NCBI RefSeq assembly: GCF_001894865.1
Contig: NZ_BCXA01000034.1
Coordinates: forward strand, 18,437 to 82,436
DNA from: Rhodococcus maanshanensis NBRC 100610
Lineage (GTDB): Bacteria; Actinomycetota; Actinomycetes; Mycobacteriales; Mycobacteriaceae
Direction: 5' to 3'
Length of the DNA: 64,000 bases
Shown here: positions 34,607-43,647 of the stretch, piece after piece
How the letters are laid out: every line of letters begins with the position of its first letter
Position numbering within the stretch: position 1 is the stretch's first letter
Program-made: the position numbers and the translations under genes
Notes under the pieces: model-generated
Seen by the model: only the letters and a program-made list of their open reading frames with translations
Told to the model about the DNA's origin: nothing
Database searches by the model: none

Positions 34607-37096
34607 ATGAGATCGCTTGCAGGCGCGAATATTCGCGCGCACCGCGGCGGGTTCGTCGGCATGTTCGTCGCGGTGTTGTTCGCCGCGATGCTCGTCACCG
34701 GTCTCGGCGTGCTCATCGAGTCCGGGATCCGCGGCGGGATCGAGCCGCAGCGCTACGCCGGCGCCGACGTCATCGTCGGCGGCACGCAGTCACTCGTCGT
34801 CGAGGAGGAGATCGACCAGCCGTTCGCGGAGCGGGCGCCTCTGGCGGCCGACATCGTGGGCGAACTGGAGTCGATTCCCGGCGTGGCACGCGCCGTTCCC
34901 GACCTCAGCGTTCCGCTCACGTGGTCGGGCAGACCGGTGCAGGCGCACGGCTGGGCCTCGGCCGCGCTGACGCCCTACGAGATCCGGGAGGGACGGGCAC
35001 CGAACGGTGCAGGCGAGGTCGTGGTGGACGGCGCCGGGCAGGCCCGCGTCGGCGACCGGATCTCGTTGGCGCACGGCGGCATCGCCGACGACTACACCGT
35101 GGTCGGCGTCGCGGGCGCGAGCCCGACCCCGGACCGGGCCGCGCACGTGTTCCTGTCCGACGGCCAGGTCCATTCGCTGTCACCGCGTTCGGGCACCATC
35201 GACACCATCGGGGTCACGGCGGCCGACGGCGTCACGGCTACCGCGCTGGCCGAGCGGATCCGCGAGCGGCTGCCCGAGGTCGAGACCTACACCGGACGGG
35301 CCCGCGGCGACGCCGAGTTCCTCGACGCGGGCGGCGCGCGGACCGAACTGGTGATGATCGGCATCTCGTTCGCCGGGACGGCGGTGATGATCGCCATGTT
35401 CGTGGTGGCCGGCACGCTGTCACTGTCGATCCAGCAGCGCAGGCGCGAGTTCGCACTGCTCCGCGCGGTCGGCGCGACCCCGGGGCAGATCCACCAGCTC
35501 GTCGGGCGTGAGGTGATGCTGGTCGCGGGCGTCGCCGCGGTCGCGGGCACCGTCCCCGGCTACGTCCTCGCCGGCTACCTCCGGTCTCGCTTCGCGGGAG
35601 CGGGACTGCTGCCCGCCGACTTCGCGTTGGCCCTCGGCCCGCTGCCCGCCGTCGCGGCCGTGGCCCTGAGTCTGATCACCGCCAGGGCGGCCGCGGCCAT
35701 GGCCGCGCGCCGGCCCGCCAGGATCAACCCGGTCGACGCGCTGGCGGAGGCGTCGGCCACCCCGGCCCGCCTCGGCCGCGGACGGACGATCACCGGACTG
35801 GTCCTCGGCGCGGCGGGTCTGGTGATCTCGCTGCTGCCCGCCGTGATCGGGGGCCAGGCGGCGCTCGCAGGCGCAGGGGGTGCCGCTGTGCTGCTGATGA
35901 TCTCGGTGGGACTGCTGGGGCCGCGACTGGTCAGCGGCGCGGTGGCCGCGCTCGGCGGGCCGCTCCGCCGGTCGGGATCGCCCGCCCTGTTCCTGGCGGC
36001 CGCGAACACCCGCGGCAACGCCCGCCGCCTCGCCGCGGCCATCACCCCGCTCGCCCTGGCGATCGCGATCGGATCGGTACAGATCTTCGTCCAGAGCACC
36101 GTCGCGGCGGAGGCGGCCACCCAGTCGAGGGAGGGCGTCACCGCGGACTTCCTCGTCACCGGCACCGGGTCGGGGCTGTCCCCCGCCGTCGTCGACGCGA
36201 TCGGCCGGACGCCGGGTGTCGAGGCGGCGAATCCCATAGCCCGCAGCCAGGTCTACGCCCCGCGCTTCGACGGCGAGTCCACCACCACCGAGCGGTATGC
36301 GGCGCAGGGCGTCGACCCGGCCGCGACCGTCGCGACGATGGATCTGGAGGTCGAGTCCGGCAGCATGGACGCGCTGGCCGGACCGGACACGGTCGCGCTG
36401 AGCAGCGACGCCGCCCAGACGCTCGGCGTCGGGCTCGGGGAGACCGTGACGCTCTACCTCGGCGACGGCACCGCGGTCAGCCCCACCGTCGTCGCGACCT
36501 ACGGGCGCGGGCTCGGATTCGGCGACGTCACCTTCGCGAACGAGGTCGTGCGCGCCCACACCACGAGCGGCCTGGACGACAGCGTGCTGGTGCGGGCCGA
36601 GCCCGGCAGGCGGTCCGAGATCGGCGCCGCACTGACCGCGGCGGGCCACGCCGTCGTCGACCGCGACGGGCTCGGCGCGGCAGGCGAATCCGAGCGCAGC
36701 GCGCAGTCCTGGACGAGCCTGATCGCGCTGTCGGTGCTGCTGGCCTACCTGGCGGTGGCGGTGGTGAACACCCTCGTGATGGTGACGGCCGAGCGGGGAC
36801 GGGAGTTCGCGTTGCTGCGACTGGTCGGATCGAGCCGCAGGCAGGTGCGCGCGATGATGCGGGCCGAGGCGGCGATGGTGGTGACGATCGCGTCGGTGGT
36901 CGGCACGCTGACCGCCCTGCCGCCGCTGGTGGGGGTCAGCCTCGGGGTCTCCGGGCAGCCGATCCCCGCCGTCTCCCCCGTCACCTACGCGGCGATCATC
37001 GCGGTCACCGTGACACTGGGACTGCTCGCGCTCGCGATACCGACCCGGGCGAGGCTACGCGCGGACCCGGTCGCGGCGATCTCGTCCCGGGAGTAG
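34607..37096 (+). CDS. FtsX-like ABC transporter permease
   Basis: The 829-residue permease has a duplicated FtsX architecture. An N-terminal membrane helix (about 13-37) is followed by an extracytoplasmic domain. Three helices (about 240-365) then include the conserved QQRRREFALLRAVGATPGQI segment. A central pair lies near 390-450, a second extracytoplasmic domain near 495-690, and a final three-helix block has the matching RGREFALLRLVGSSRRQV. It works with the ATPase encoded just upstream as an efflux or resistance pump. A strong GC-rich terminator follows. Confidence 0.92.
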   Translation: MRSLAGANIRAHRGGFVGMFVAVLFAAMLVTGLGVLIESGIRGGIEPQRYAGADVIVGGTQSLVVEEEIDQPFAERAPLAADIVGELESIPGVARAVPDLSVPLTWSGRPVQAHGWASAALTPYEIREGRAPNGAGEVVVDGAGQARVGDRISLAHGGIADDYTVVGVAGASPTPDRAAHVFLSDGQVHSLSPRSGTIDTIGVTAADGVTATALAERIRERLPEVETYTGRARGDAEFLDAGGARTELVMIGISFAGTAVMIAMFVVAGTLSLSIQQRRREFALLRAVGATPGQIHQLVGREVMLVAGVAAVAGTVPGYVLAGYLRSRFAGAGLLPADFALALGPLPAVAAVALSLITARAAAAMAARRPARINPVDALAEASATPARLGRGRTITGLVLGAAGLVISLLPAVIGGQAALAGAGGAAVLLMISVGLLGPRLVSGAVAALGGPLRRSGSPALFLAAANTRGNARRLAAAITPLALAIAIGSVQIFVQSTVAAEAATQSREGVTADFLVTGTGSGLSPAVVDAIGRTPGVEAANPIARSQVYAPRFDGESTTTERYAAQGVDPAATVATMDLEVESGSMDALAGPDTVALSSDAAQTLGVGLGETVTLYLGDGTAVSPTVVATYGRGLGFGDVTFANEVVRAHTTSGLDDSVLVRAEPGRRSEIGAALTAAGHAVVDRDGLGAAGESERSAQSWTSLIALSVLLAYLAVAVVNTLVMVTAERGREFALLRLVGSSRRQVRAMMRAEAAMVVTIASVVGTLTALPPLVGVSLGVSGQPIPAVSPVTYAAIIAVTVTLGLLALAIPTRARLRADPVAAISSRE

Positions 37097-37104
37097 AACC
37101 GGTC

Positions 37105-37135
37105 GCGCCCGGCACCGCCCTGCGGTGCCGGGCGC
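37105..37135 (+). terminator. Terminator after the ABC/FtsX operon
   Basis: A perfect 13-bp stem (37105-37117 with 37123-37135) closes a five-base loop eight bases after the permease stop. The convergent amidotransferase gene ends 27 bases further on, so the symmetric hairpin can serve both directions. Confidence 0.75.
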
Positions 37136-37161
37136 GCGGCTCCGGGGCAACGAGTGATGTC

Positions 37162-37995
37162 TCAGGTCGGTGGGATCGGCTGGAAGGCGCGGAGCTCGTC
37201 CCGTCCCGGCCTGACCACCCCGGCCGAGGATTCCATCACCTCGTTCCACGCGCCGGGAAGCTCGCGCAACGGTTCGGAGACCACGAACCGGGTCTCCCCA
37301 CCCAGCTGGTGCAGGACGGGCACCTCCGGGTGGAGATCGCGCAGCCTGGAGATCTCGGTCGAGAAGAACAGCGACCTCGATTGCCCCTCGGTCGAGTAGC
37401 GGAAGATCCAGGTGGATTCGCCGTCCGTCGTCGCGACGGTCATCTGGACCGGATGGTCGACCCCGTGGGCCCGGCCGACGTCCTCGACGAGACCGACGGC
37501 CCTGGCGACCGCGTCGAAGGGGTCGTCGGTGAGCCCGAAGGTCAGGGCGAGGAAGAACAGCGTCTCGGAGTCCGTCGACCCCTCGAGGTCCGGGAACAGT
37601 GCGGGGTCGATCGCGGTCATCAGGTCGCGCCGGGTCTCGTGGAACCCGCGGAGGGCGCCGTTGTGCATCCACAACCAACGCCCGTGCCGAAACGGATGGC
37701 AGTTGCTGCGCTGCACCGCGGTCCCCGTCGACGCCCGGACGTGCGCGAAGAACAGCGGAGTGCGCAGCTGGCCTGCGATCTCGCGCAGATTCGAGTCGTT
37801 CCATGCCGGTTCGATGCTCTTGAACACCGCCGGTTCCGCGCCCTCGCCGTACCAGCCGATGCCGAAGCCGTCGCCGTTCGTGGTCGTGGCGCCGAGCCGG
37901 GAGTGCAGGCTCTGGTCGATCAGTGAGTGTTCAGGCCGGAACAGCAGGTCCTCCGCGAGGATCGGCTCTCCCGAGTAGGCCATCCACCTACACAT
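37162..37995 (-). CDS. Class II glutamine amidotransferase (YafJ/EgtC-like)
   Basis: The 277-residue N-terminal nucleophile hydrolase begins MCRWMAYSG. The Cys2 nucleophile is exposed after Met removal, and the fold continues with the DGFGIGWYG and HVRASTG motifs and the NCHPFRHGRWLWMHNG segment that binds glutamine. It resembles YafJ and EgtC. EgtC removes glutamate from a hercynylcysteine intermediate in ergothioneine synthesis, but the other egt genes are not adjacent, so a YafJ-like stand-alone role is as likely. It is convergent with the ABC/FtsX operon. Confidence 0.87.
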   Translation of the reverse strand: MCRWMAYSGEPILAEDLLFRPEHSLIDQSLHSRLGATTTNGDGFGIGWYGEGAEPAVFKSIEPAWNDSNLREIAGQLRTPLFFAHVRASTGTAVQRSNCHPFRHGRWLWMHNGALRGFHETRRDLMTAIDPALFPDLEGSTDSETLFFLALTFGLTDDPFDAVARAVGLVEDVGRAHGVDHPVQMTVATTDGESTWIFRYSTEGQSRSLFFSTEISRLRDLHPEVPVLHQLGGETRFVVSEPLRELPGAWNEVMESSAGVVRPGRDELRAFQPIPPT

Positions 37996-38045
37996 ACCTC
38001 AATTGAACACCGAACCCCGCCCGTCGTGCTCGGTCATTCGCGGGG

Positions 38046-40841
38046 TCAGCGGGCGCGTGCCCGGCCCGGGGCTACCGCGAGGGCGGCGGTGATAGGTTCG
38101 GGCGGCCCCGCGAGTCGACGCCTGCGGCGCCGGATCGCCTTCTCCGTCTCGATCACGACCGGGACGATCAGTGCCCAACCGATGCAGGCGAGCCACTGCC
38201 CACCCGTCAGGGACGTCGTCATGAGCAGGTCCTGGAGGAAGCCGAGTTCCACGGCGAACACCGTGACGACCAGGGGCACGGACAGGATCTTCAGCGCCCC
38301 GAGCACCGGTGCCGTGAGCCCGGACTCCGGATCGCGCCGCATGACGAGGCCGGCCAGGATCGACCCGAGGGACAGTACGACGAACGCCATGGTCATCGGC
38401 ACGTTGCCCTCGGTCGTGCTCATCTCGCCGGGGGCGAGCAGCATCACCGCAAGGGTGACGGCGAACTGCAGGATGCCGTAGGCCAGCCACTGGGCGAACG
38501 CGGCCCGGTTGGCGATCGGCAGGCCCGGGTCGCGGGGCGGCTTGTTCATCAGGTTCGGCGGGGCCGGGTCGAGCATGATGACCGCGACCGGGAACAGGGT
38601 GATGAAGAAGTGCTGGAACAACACCATCAGCGGGGTCAGCGCGACCCCCTCGTTGATGTCGAAGATGCTCGCGACGAGGAAGAGCAGTACCAGTGAGAAC
38701 AGCTTGGACATCTGGTAGCGGATGTACGACACGATCTTCTCGTAGATGCTGCGGCCCAAGCGGATCGCGGTGATCAGTGTCCCGAAGTTGTCGTCGGTGA
38801 GCACCATCTTGCCCGCCTGTTTGGTGACCTCGCTGCCCGAGCCCATCGCCACGCCGATGTCGGCCTTCTTCAGCGCGGCGGCATCGTTGACGGCGTCGCC
38901 GGTCATCGCCACGATTGCGCCGCCCTGCTGCATGATGTCGGCCAGACGCAGCTTGTCCTGCGGCGTGACACGGCCGAAGACGTGGAGTCCCGGCAGGGCC
39001 GCCGCCAGTTCCTCGTCCGTCATGGCCTGGAGTTCGGCGCCGCCGATCGCGCCCGGCCCCAGTCCCAGTTCGGCGCCGATCGCGGCTGCGGTGATCGCGT
39101 GGTCGCCGGTGATCATGCGGACGTCGATGCCCGCCGCGTTGGCGGTGCGCACGGCATCGACCGCCTCCGGCCGAAGCGGGTCGATGATCCCCACCATGCC
39201 GACGAACGTGAGGTCCCCGACGAACGACATCGGGTCCGCGATCACGGCCTCCTCCCGGCCGTCGAGCAGCCGGGTGGCGAAGGCCAGCACACGAAGTCCC
39301 TTCTCCGACATCGCACGGTTCGCGGCCGTCAGTTCGTCCCGGACCTCGGCCAACGGCACCGCCTCCCCGCCGGGGACGAACGCGGTCGCGCACCGCTCCA
39401 GGACCACGTCGGGCCCACCCTTGACCAGCTCCACGAATCGCGTGTCGCCGCGGGCCTGGAGGTGATGGAAGGTCGCCATGAACTTGTACGCGGAATCGAA
39501 CGGCACCTCGGCCACACGCGGATAGGTCTGCCGGGTCAGCGGGGCGTCGACGCCCATCTTGGCCGCGAGCACCACCAGCGCGGCCTCGGTCGGATCGCCG
39601 ACGACCTCCCCCGTGTCCGAGACGGTGGCGTCGCTGTCCAGGCACAACCCGTAGGCGAGCAGGGTGAAGTCCGGAACCGCCTCCCCCGCAACGTGTGCGA
39701 TCGTCCCGGCCTTGCCGTAGCCCTCGCCGTCCACCGCGAACCACCGACCGTGAAAGTACAGCGAGCGCACCGTCATCTGATTCATGGTCAGCGTGCCGGT
39801 CTTGTCGGAGTTGATCGCGCTCGTGGCGCCGAGGGTCTCGACATCGTTGAGGTTCTTCACGATCGCCTTCGCCTCGGCGAGCTGGCGCGCCCCGTAGGCC
39901 AGCATCGCCTGGACGAACGTCGGCATACCGGTCGGAATCGCGGAGATCCCCATCGAGATGCCCAGCAGCAGGAGCGTCGTGATGTCCTGTCCGCGGATCG
40001 CACCGATGACGACGATGATCGCCACCGCGGCCCAGGCGATGGTGCCGAGCACCTTGGTCAGCGAGTCCAGTTCGCGCTGGAGCGGTGACTTGCTCGGCGC
40101 GACGGCCGAGAGCATCGATGCGATCAGACCCATCTGGGTGCGCATGCCGGTCTCCGTGACCACCATGGTGGCGGTGCCGCGGGTGACCGAGGTGTTCTGG
40201 AACACCATGTTGCTGCGGTCACCGAGGGCGACGTCGGCGGTGTCGAGCGTCCCGGGATCCTTGGCGATCGGTGCGCTCTCGCCGGTCAGCGCCGCCTCCT
40301 GGGTCTCGAGGGTGGCCGACCGCAACAGTCGGCCGTCCGCGGGGACGATGTCGCCCGACTCGAGCGCGACGATGTCGCCCGGCACCAGGTCAGTCGCGTC
40401 GAGCTGGGTCAGGGCCCCGTCGCGGACCACCCGGGCCTGCGGCGTCTGCATCTTCGCGAGCGCGTCCACGCTGGCGCGGGCCTTCAGTTCCTGCTGCGTG
40501 CCCAGCACGATGTTGAGCAGGACGAGCGCCGCGACCACGATCGCGGTCGGCACCTCGCCGATGATCACGCTGACGACCGCCACCGCGACCAGCATCAGGT
40601 TCATCGGGTCCGTCAGCTGCAGCAGTGCGATCGCCCACGTCGAGGGCGCGGGCTCGGCCGCGATCTCGTTGGCCCCGTATTGCCGCCGCCGCGCGTCGAC
40701 CTCGGTCTCCGTCAGGCCCGATCGTGGGTCGGTGCCGAGCGCCGCGACGACGGTGTCTGCGTCCTCGGCGTGCCATCTTTCTCCGGATTCGGCGGTGGCG
40801 CGCTGGCGGAACTGGTCCGGTGTCGGTTCCGTTGTGGCCAT
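38046..40841 (-). CDS. Cation-transporting P-type ATPase with altered ion and hinge motifs
   Basis: The 931-residue membrane pump has an N-terminal cation-ATPase domain, the actuator TGES near residue 173, the phosphorylation motif SDKTGTLT near 346 and a KGGPDVVLERC nucleotide-domain segment. The C-terminal part has six helices. Two conserved sites differ from SERCA/PMR1-type pumps. The membrane motif is PTGMP near residue 302 instead of PEGLP, removing an ion-binding Glu, and the hinge reads TGDAVNDAAALKKADIG near 645 instead of TGDGVNDAPAL. A MAxxMAxG-type loop is otherwise kept. The ion is therefore uncertain. GAGGAG precedes the ATG. PPK2 is encoded 32 bases upstream on the same strand. 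Confidence 0.88.
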   Translation of the reverse strand: MATTEPTPDQFRQRATAESGERWHAEDADTVVAALGTDPRSGLTETEVDARRRQYGANEIAAEPAPSTWAIALLQLTDPMNLMLVAVAVVSVIIGEVPTAIVVAALVLLNIVLGTQQELKARASVDALAKMQTPQARVVRDGALTQLDATDLVPGDIVALESGDIVPADGRLLRSATLETQEAALTGESAPIAKDPGTLDTADVALGDRSNMVFQNTSVTRGTATMVVTETGMRTQMGLIASMLSAVAPSKSPLQRELDSLTKVLGTIAWAAVAIIVVIGAIRGQDITTLLLLGISMGISAIPTGMPTFVQAMLAYGARQLAEAKAIVKNLNDVETLGATSAINSDKTGTLTMNQMTVRSLYFHGRWFAVDGEGYGKAGTIAHVAGEAVPDFTLLAYGLCLDSDATVSDTGEVVGDPTEAALVVLAAKMGVDAPLTRQTYPRVAEVPFDSAYKFMATFHHLQARGDTRFVELVKGGPDVVLERCATAFVPGGEAVPLAEVRDELTAANRAMSEKGLRVLAFATRLLDGREEAVIADPMSFVGDLTFVGMVGIIDPLRPEAVDAVRTANAAGIDVRMITGDHAITAAAIGAELGLGPGAIGGAELQAMTDEELAAALPGLHVFGRVTPQDKLRLADIMQQGGAIVAMTGDAVNDAAALKKADIGVAMGSGSEVTKQAGKMVLTDDNFGTLITAIRLGRSIYEKIVSYIRYQMSKLFSLVLLFLVASIFDINEGVALTPLMVLFQHFFITLFPVAVIMLDPAPPNLMNKPPRDPGLPIANRAAFAQWLAYGILQFAVTLAVMLLAPGEMSTTEGNVPMTMAFVVLSLGSILAGLVMRRDPESGLTAPVLGALKILSVPLVVTVFAVELGFLQDLLMTTSLTGGQWLACIGWALIVPVVIETEKAIRRRRRRLAGPPEPITAALAVAPGRARAR

Positions 40842-40873
40842 GACCGCTGCTCCTCGCCTGGTACTCGGAAACG

Positions 40874-41761
40874 TCAGTAAGGAGTGGGAATCCAGTGCAG
40901 CGCCAGCGCAGGCGCGCGATAGTCGCCGGGGCTCTGCCGCTTCGGCAGGGTGACGTCGGGACGCTCGAGCGGCGTGTACGGGATCTGGCTGAGCAGGTGA
41001 CTGATGATGTTGAGCCGCCCACGCTTCTTGTCGTCGTTGAGCGCGACGAACCACGGCGCCAAGCCGGAATCGGTGAACCGGAACATCTCGTCACGGGCCC
41101 GTGAGTAGTCGTACCAGCGGGTGTAGGACTTCAGATCCAGCGGGGAGAGCTTCCAGGTCTTCCGCGGATCGTCGATGCGACTCTGCAGGCGCAGCGTCTG
41201 TTGCTCCTCGCTCACCTCGAGCCAGTACTTGAGCAGGATGACCCCCGACTCGACGATCACCCGCTCGACCGCCGGGATGAGTTCGAGGAACTTCTGAGCC
41301 TGGTCCTCCGTGCAGAAGCCCATGACGCGTTCGACGCCTGCCCGGTTGTACCAGCTGCGGTCGAAGATGACGACCTCACCGGCGGCGGGCAGATGCGGCA
41401 CGTACCGCTGGAAGTACATCTGCGACTTCTCCCGCTCGGTCGGTGCGGGCAGGGCCACCACCCGGAACACCCGGGGGCTGACGCGCTCGGTGATCGTCCT
41501 GATGACCCCGCCCTTCCCGGCGGTATCGCGGCCCTCGAAGAGGATGCAGACCCTCGCCCCCGTCGACTTGACCCACTCCTGCAGCGCGACCAGTTCCGCG
41601 TCGAGCACCTTCAGATGGCGGCGGTATTCCTTGTTCGTCATCGGTGGGGCATGTTCCGCGGCGGACGAGTCGATCAGCTCTCCGGCCTCGGCAGGCCGGC
41701 GCCCGGCCTGCTCGGTCTGCTCGGATCGCTTCTTGGACTTCGTGTGCTTGGACTTGCCCAC
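40874..41761 (-). CDS. ppk2: Polyphosphate kinase 2
   Basis: The 295-residue cytosolic PPK2 (class I length) has a Lys-rich N-terminus, then Walker A FEGRDTAGKGG near residue 76 and the lid-region FDRSWYNRAGVERVMGF near 133. The late motifs KTWKLSPLDLKSYTRW and APWFVALNDDKKRGRLN follow. PPK2 transfers phosphate between polyphosphate and nucleotides, favouring GTP or ATP formation from NDPs. The GTG start follows GGGAGAGCCG. It probably forms an operon with the downstream P-type ATPase gene (32-base gap), linking polyphosphate or nucleotide energy to ion transport under stress (inference). Confidence 0.93.
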   Translation of the reverse strand: MGKSKHTKSKKRSEQTEQAGRRPAEAGELIDSSAAEHAPPMTNKEYRRHLKVLDAELVALQEWVKSTGARVCILFEGRDTAGKGGVIRTITERVSPRVFRVVALPAPTEREKSQMYFQRYVPHLPAAGEVVIFDRSWYNRAGVERVMGFCTEDQAQKFLELIPAVERVIVESGVILLKYWLEVSEEQQTLRLQSRIDDPRKTWKLSPLDLKSYTRWYDYSRARDEMFRFTDSGLAPWFVALNDDKKRGRLNIISHLLSQIPYTPLERPDVTLPKRQSPGDYRAPALALHWIPTPY

Positions 41762-41901
41762 CGGCTCTCCCTCGGCCGTCCGCTCGTGCGTACTGGTCCG
41801 GTCCTCACCCGGTTCGCCGACAGCAGGACCGCGACACCGAGGCGCGCGGTCCTGCTGCCGGACCTGTCACCGAATCATCCTGCTTTCCATTGTGTTCCGG
41901 G

Positions 41902-42300
41902 TCAGACTGCTTGTGGCTTCCAGGTCGATACCGCCCAGATGACCACGACGTCGAGCGCGATGATCAGCACCGACCACCACGGGTAGTAGGGCAGCCACAT
42001 GAAGTTGGCGATGATCGAGATCGCCGCGATCACGATCGCCGCCACCCGTGCCCAGGCGGCCCCGGTGAACAGCGCGACGCCGATCGCGCCGACCAGGACG
42101 CCGAGCACGATGTGGATCCAGCCCCACGAGGTGAGGTCGAACTTGTAGGTGTACTCCACGCCGACGATGAAGACCTCGTTCTCGGCCACCGCCGCGATCC
42201 CCTGGATGAGCTGGATGATGCCAACGGTCACCAGGATGACGGCCGCCCCCATCGACGTGCCTGCCGCGACGCCCTGTTCGGCCGGCGACTTCTCAGACAT
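41902..42300 (-). CDS. Small four-helix membrane protein (DUF7144-like)
   Basis: The 132-residue protein has four hydrophobic helices (about 17-37, 60-78, 82-102 and 105-125), with conserved Trp and Pro residues in FMWLPYYPWWS between helices three and four. It matches the actinobacterial DUF7144 family, often found among universal-stress or dormancy genes; the function is not known. AAGGGG precedes the ATG. The gene is divergent from the small dimerisation-domain protein and lies 140 bases upstream of the ppk2 start. Nothing recognisable lies in that gap. Confidence 0.75.
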   Translation of the reverse strand: MSEKSPAEQGVAAGTSMGAAVILVTVGIIQLIQGIAAVAENEVFIVGVEYTYKFDLTSWGWIHIVLGVLVGAIGVALFTGAAWARVAAIVIAAISIIANFMWLPYYPWWSVLIIALDVVVIWAVSTWKPQAV

Positions 42301-42487
42301 GACGGTCCCCTTCCTCGCAACCGAGTGGTGCTATGTCCCCATTGTCCGCTTCCTGCATCGCGTTCATCGCGGATTCGAGGTTCGAATCCCGCTCGGCCCT
42401 GGGCAGCCTCCGGTGTGTGGATCCGTGCCTGTCTCGAGTCCCTTTTGAGTCTTGACCTCGGCGGACAGCCGGGCAGACGATGGACCG

Positions 42488-42745
42488 ATGACCGGCGATG
42501 ACGAGTTGCTTCAAGTCGAGCACGTCATCGCGCGACTGATCGCTCGCTACCCCTCCGAACCGCCCACGGACATCGAGCACACCGTGCGGACGATCCATCA
42601 GCGCTTCGCCAACGGCAAGGTCCGCGATTTCGTGCCCCTGCTCGTCGAGAAGGCGGCCCGTCGGCAGATCGCGGACCGGGTGACCACCGAGACCGCCAGA
42701 GCCGAACGCGACGATGCCGCGCCACTCGATGGCCTTGTTTCCTAG
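42488..42745 (+). CDS. Small three-helix-bundle dimerisation-domain-like protein
   Basis: The 85-residue acidic/basic helical protein has the pattern of the three-helix-bundle dimerisation domain of mycobacterial and rhodococcal small proteins (VEHVIARLIARYPSEPP, then HTVRTIHQRFANGKVRDFVP and LLVEKAARRQIADR). Those proteins have no established role. The ATG at 42488 is chosen over an upstream in-frame codon at 42452 because helical sequence starts there. It lies 94 bases before the DUF6325 gene on the same strand. Confidence 0.6.
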   Translation: MTGDDELLQVEHVIARLIARYPSEPPTDIEHTVRTIHQRFANGKVRDFVPLLVEKAARRQIADRVTTETARAERDDAAPLDGLVS

Positions 42746-42839
42746 GCGGGCGGCCCTCCCAGGTGAGATGCTGGCAAGCGTCGCTCAAGACTCGAATACC
42801 GTTCTGACCACGACCATCTTCAAGGAGAGAGGTCCTGCA

Positions 42840-43289
42840 GTGAACGACAACGAATTCGACGAAGTCGGGCCCATCGACTATCTCGTGGTGGAGTTCCCCG
42901 CCGACCGGCCGCCGGACGGGTCGGCACTGCCGATGCTCCGCGATCTGGTCGACAACGGCATCATTCGCGTGCTCGACCTCGTGTTCGTCCGCAAGAACAC
43001 CGACGGATCGCTGGCAGGAATCGCGATCGACGACCTCGGCCTCGAGGGCGGCGTCGACGTGACGCTGTTCGCGGAGGCCTCGTCGGGGCTGGTGAATCGA
43101 AGCGACGTCGAGGAGGCCGGTGCCATCCTCGAACCGGGCTGCTCCGGAGCCATTCTCGTCTACGAAAACCTGTGGGCCGCCCCATTTGCCACCGCGCTGC
43201 GCCGCGGCGGCGCGCAACTCGTGGCCTCGGGCCGCATCCCCCTGCAAGGCATCATGGCGGCACTCGACTCCCTCGATGCCGACAGCTGA
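42840..43289 (+). CDS. DUF6325 family protein
   Basis: The 149-residue protein matches the DUF6325/DUF1269-like pattern: DYLVVEFPADRP at the start, then LPMLRDLVDNGIIRVLDLVFVRK, GAILEPGCSGAILVYENLWA and a helical end with GIMAALDSL. Members occur in stress-gene neighbourhoods and are usually followed by a SHOCT protein, as here. The function is unknown. The GTG start has GGAGAG nine bases upstream; a longer frame without ribosome site precedes it. Confidence 0.82.
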   Translation: MNDNEFDEVGPIDYLVVEFPADRPPDGSALPMLRDLVDNGIIRVLDLVFVRKNTDGSLAGIAIDDLGLEGGVDVTLFAEASSGLVNRSDVEEAGAILEPGCSGAILVYENLWAAPFATALRRGGAQLVASGRIPLQGIMAALDSLDADS

Positions 43290-43306
43290 AGACGAAGGAG
43301 CACACC

Positions 43307-43585
43307 ATGCCTGGACTTCTCCGTGGCGTCGCGCGTACCGCCGTCGTGGCCGGGACCGCGACCGCCGTCTCGAATCGGGTTTCCCGCAGGCAGGGTCAGC
43401 GGTGGAACGCCGAACAAGCCCAACAGGCTCCCCCGCCCCAGCCCCCGCCCCCGCCCGCCCCCGCACCGCCTTCGGGCGGCGTCGATCGTCTCGCCGCCCT
43501 GCAGCAGCTCGCCGAGCTGAAAGCCCAGGGCGTGCTCACCGAGGACGAGTTCAACGCCGAGAAGGCCAGGATCCTGGCCTCCTGA
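43307..43585 (+). CDS. SHOCT domain protein
   Basis: The 92-residue protein has a hydrophobic/basic N-terminus (residues 1-25), a Gln/Pro-rich linker with a proline run, and a C-terminal SHOCT domain (LAALQQLAELKAQGVLTEDE, then FNAEKARIL). SHOCT domains are short helical oligomerisation or interaction modules. It follows the DUF6325 gene by 17 bases with GAAGGAG, a pairing common in actinobacteria, so the two products probably act together. Confidence 0.85.
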   Translation: MPGLLRGVARTAVVAGTATAVSNRVSRRQGQRWNAEQAQQAPPPQPPPPPAPAPPSGGVDRLAALQQLAELKAQGVLTEDEFNAEKARILAS

Positions 43586-43635
43586 CCGCACGGCGGCGCC
43601 CACGAAAATCGCTCGCGCAGCCGCGGCGGGGACGC

Positions 43636-43647
43636 TAGCGTCGGGAC
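43636..43647 (+). promoter_or_regulatory. Leaderless promoter -10 before the MFS leader ORF
   Basis: TAGCGT at 43636-43641 ends six bases before an ATG at 43648 that opens a five-codon ORF. No ribosome site lies between them. Confidence 0.4.

Noticed and set aside
37162..37995. Assigning the class II amidotransferase as EgtC of ergothioneine synthesis
   Set aside because: The fold fits, but egtA, egtB, egtD and egtE are not adjacent, so the specific assignment is not supported.
42370..42410. GAGGTTCGAATCCCGC resembles a tRNA T-arm and 3' end
   Set aside because: No matching 5' acceptor strand, D-arm or anticodon arm is found within 80 bases on either strand. It could be a tRNA-derived attachment-site remnant, but there is no integrase or second copy in the window.
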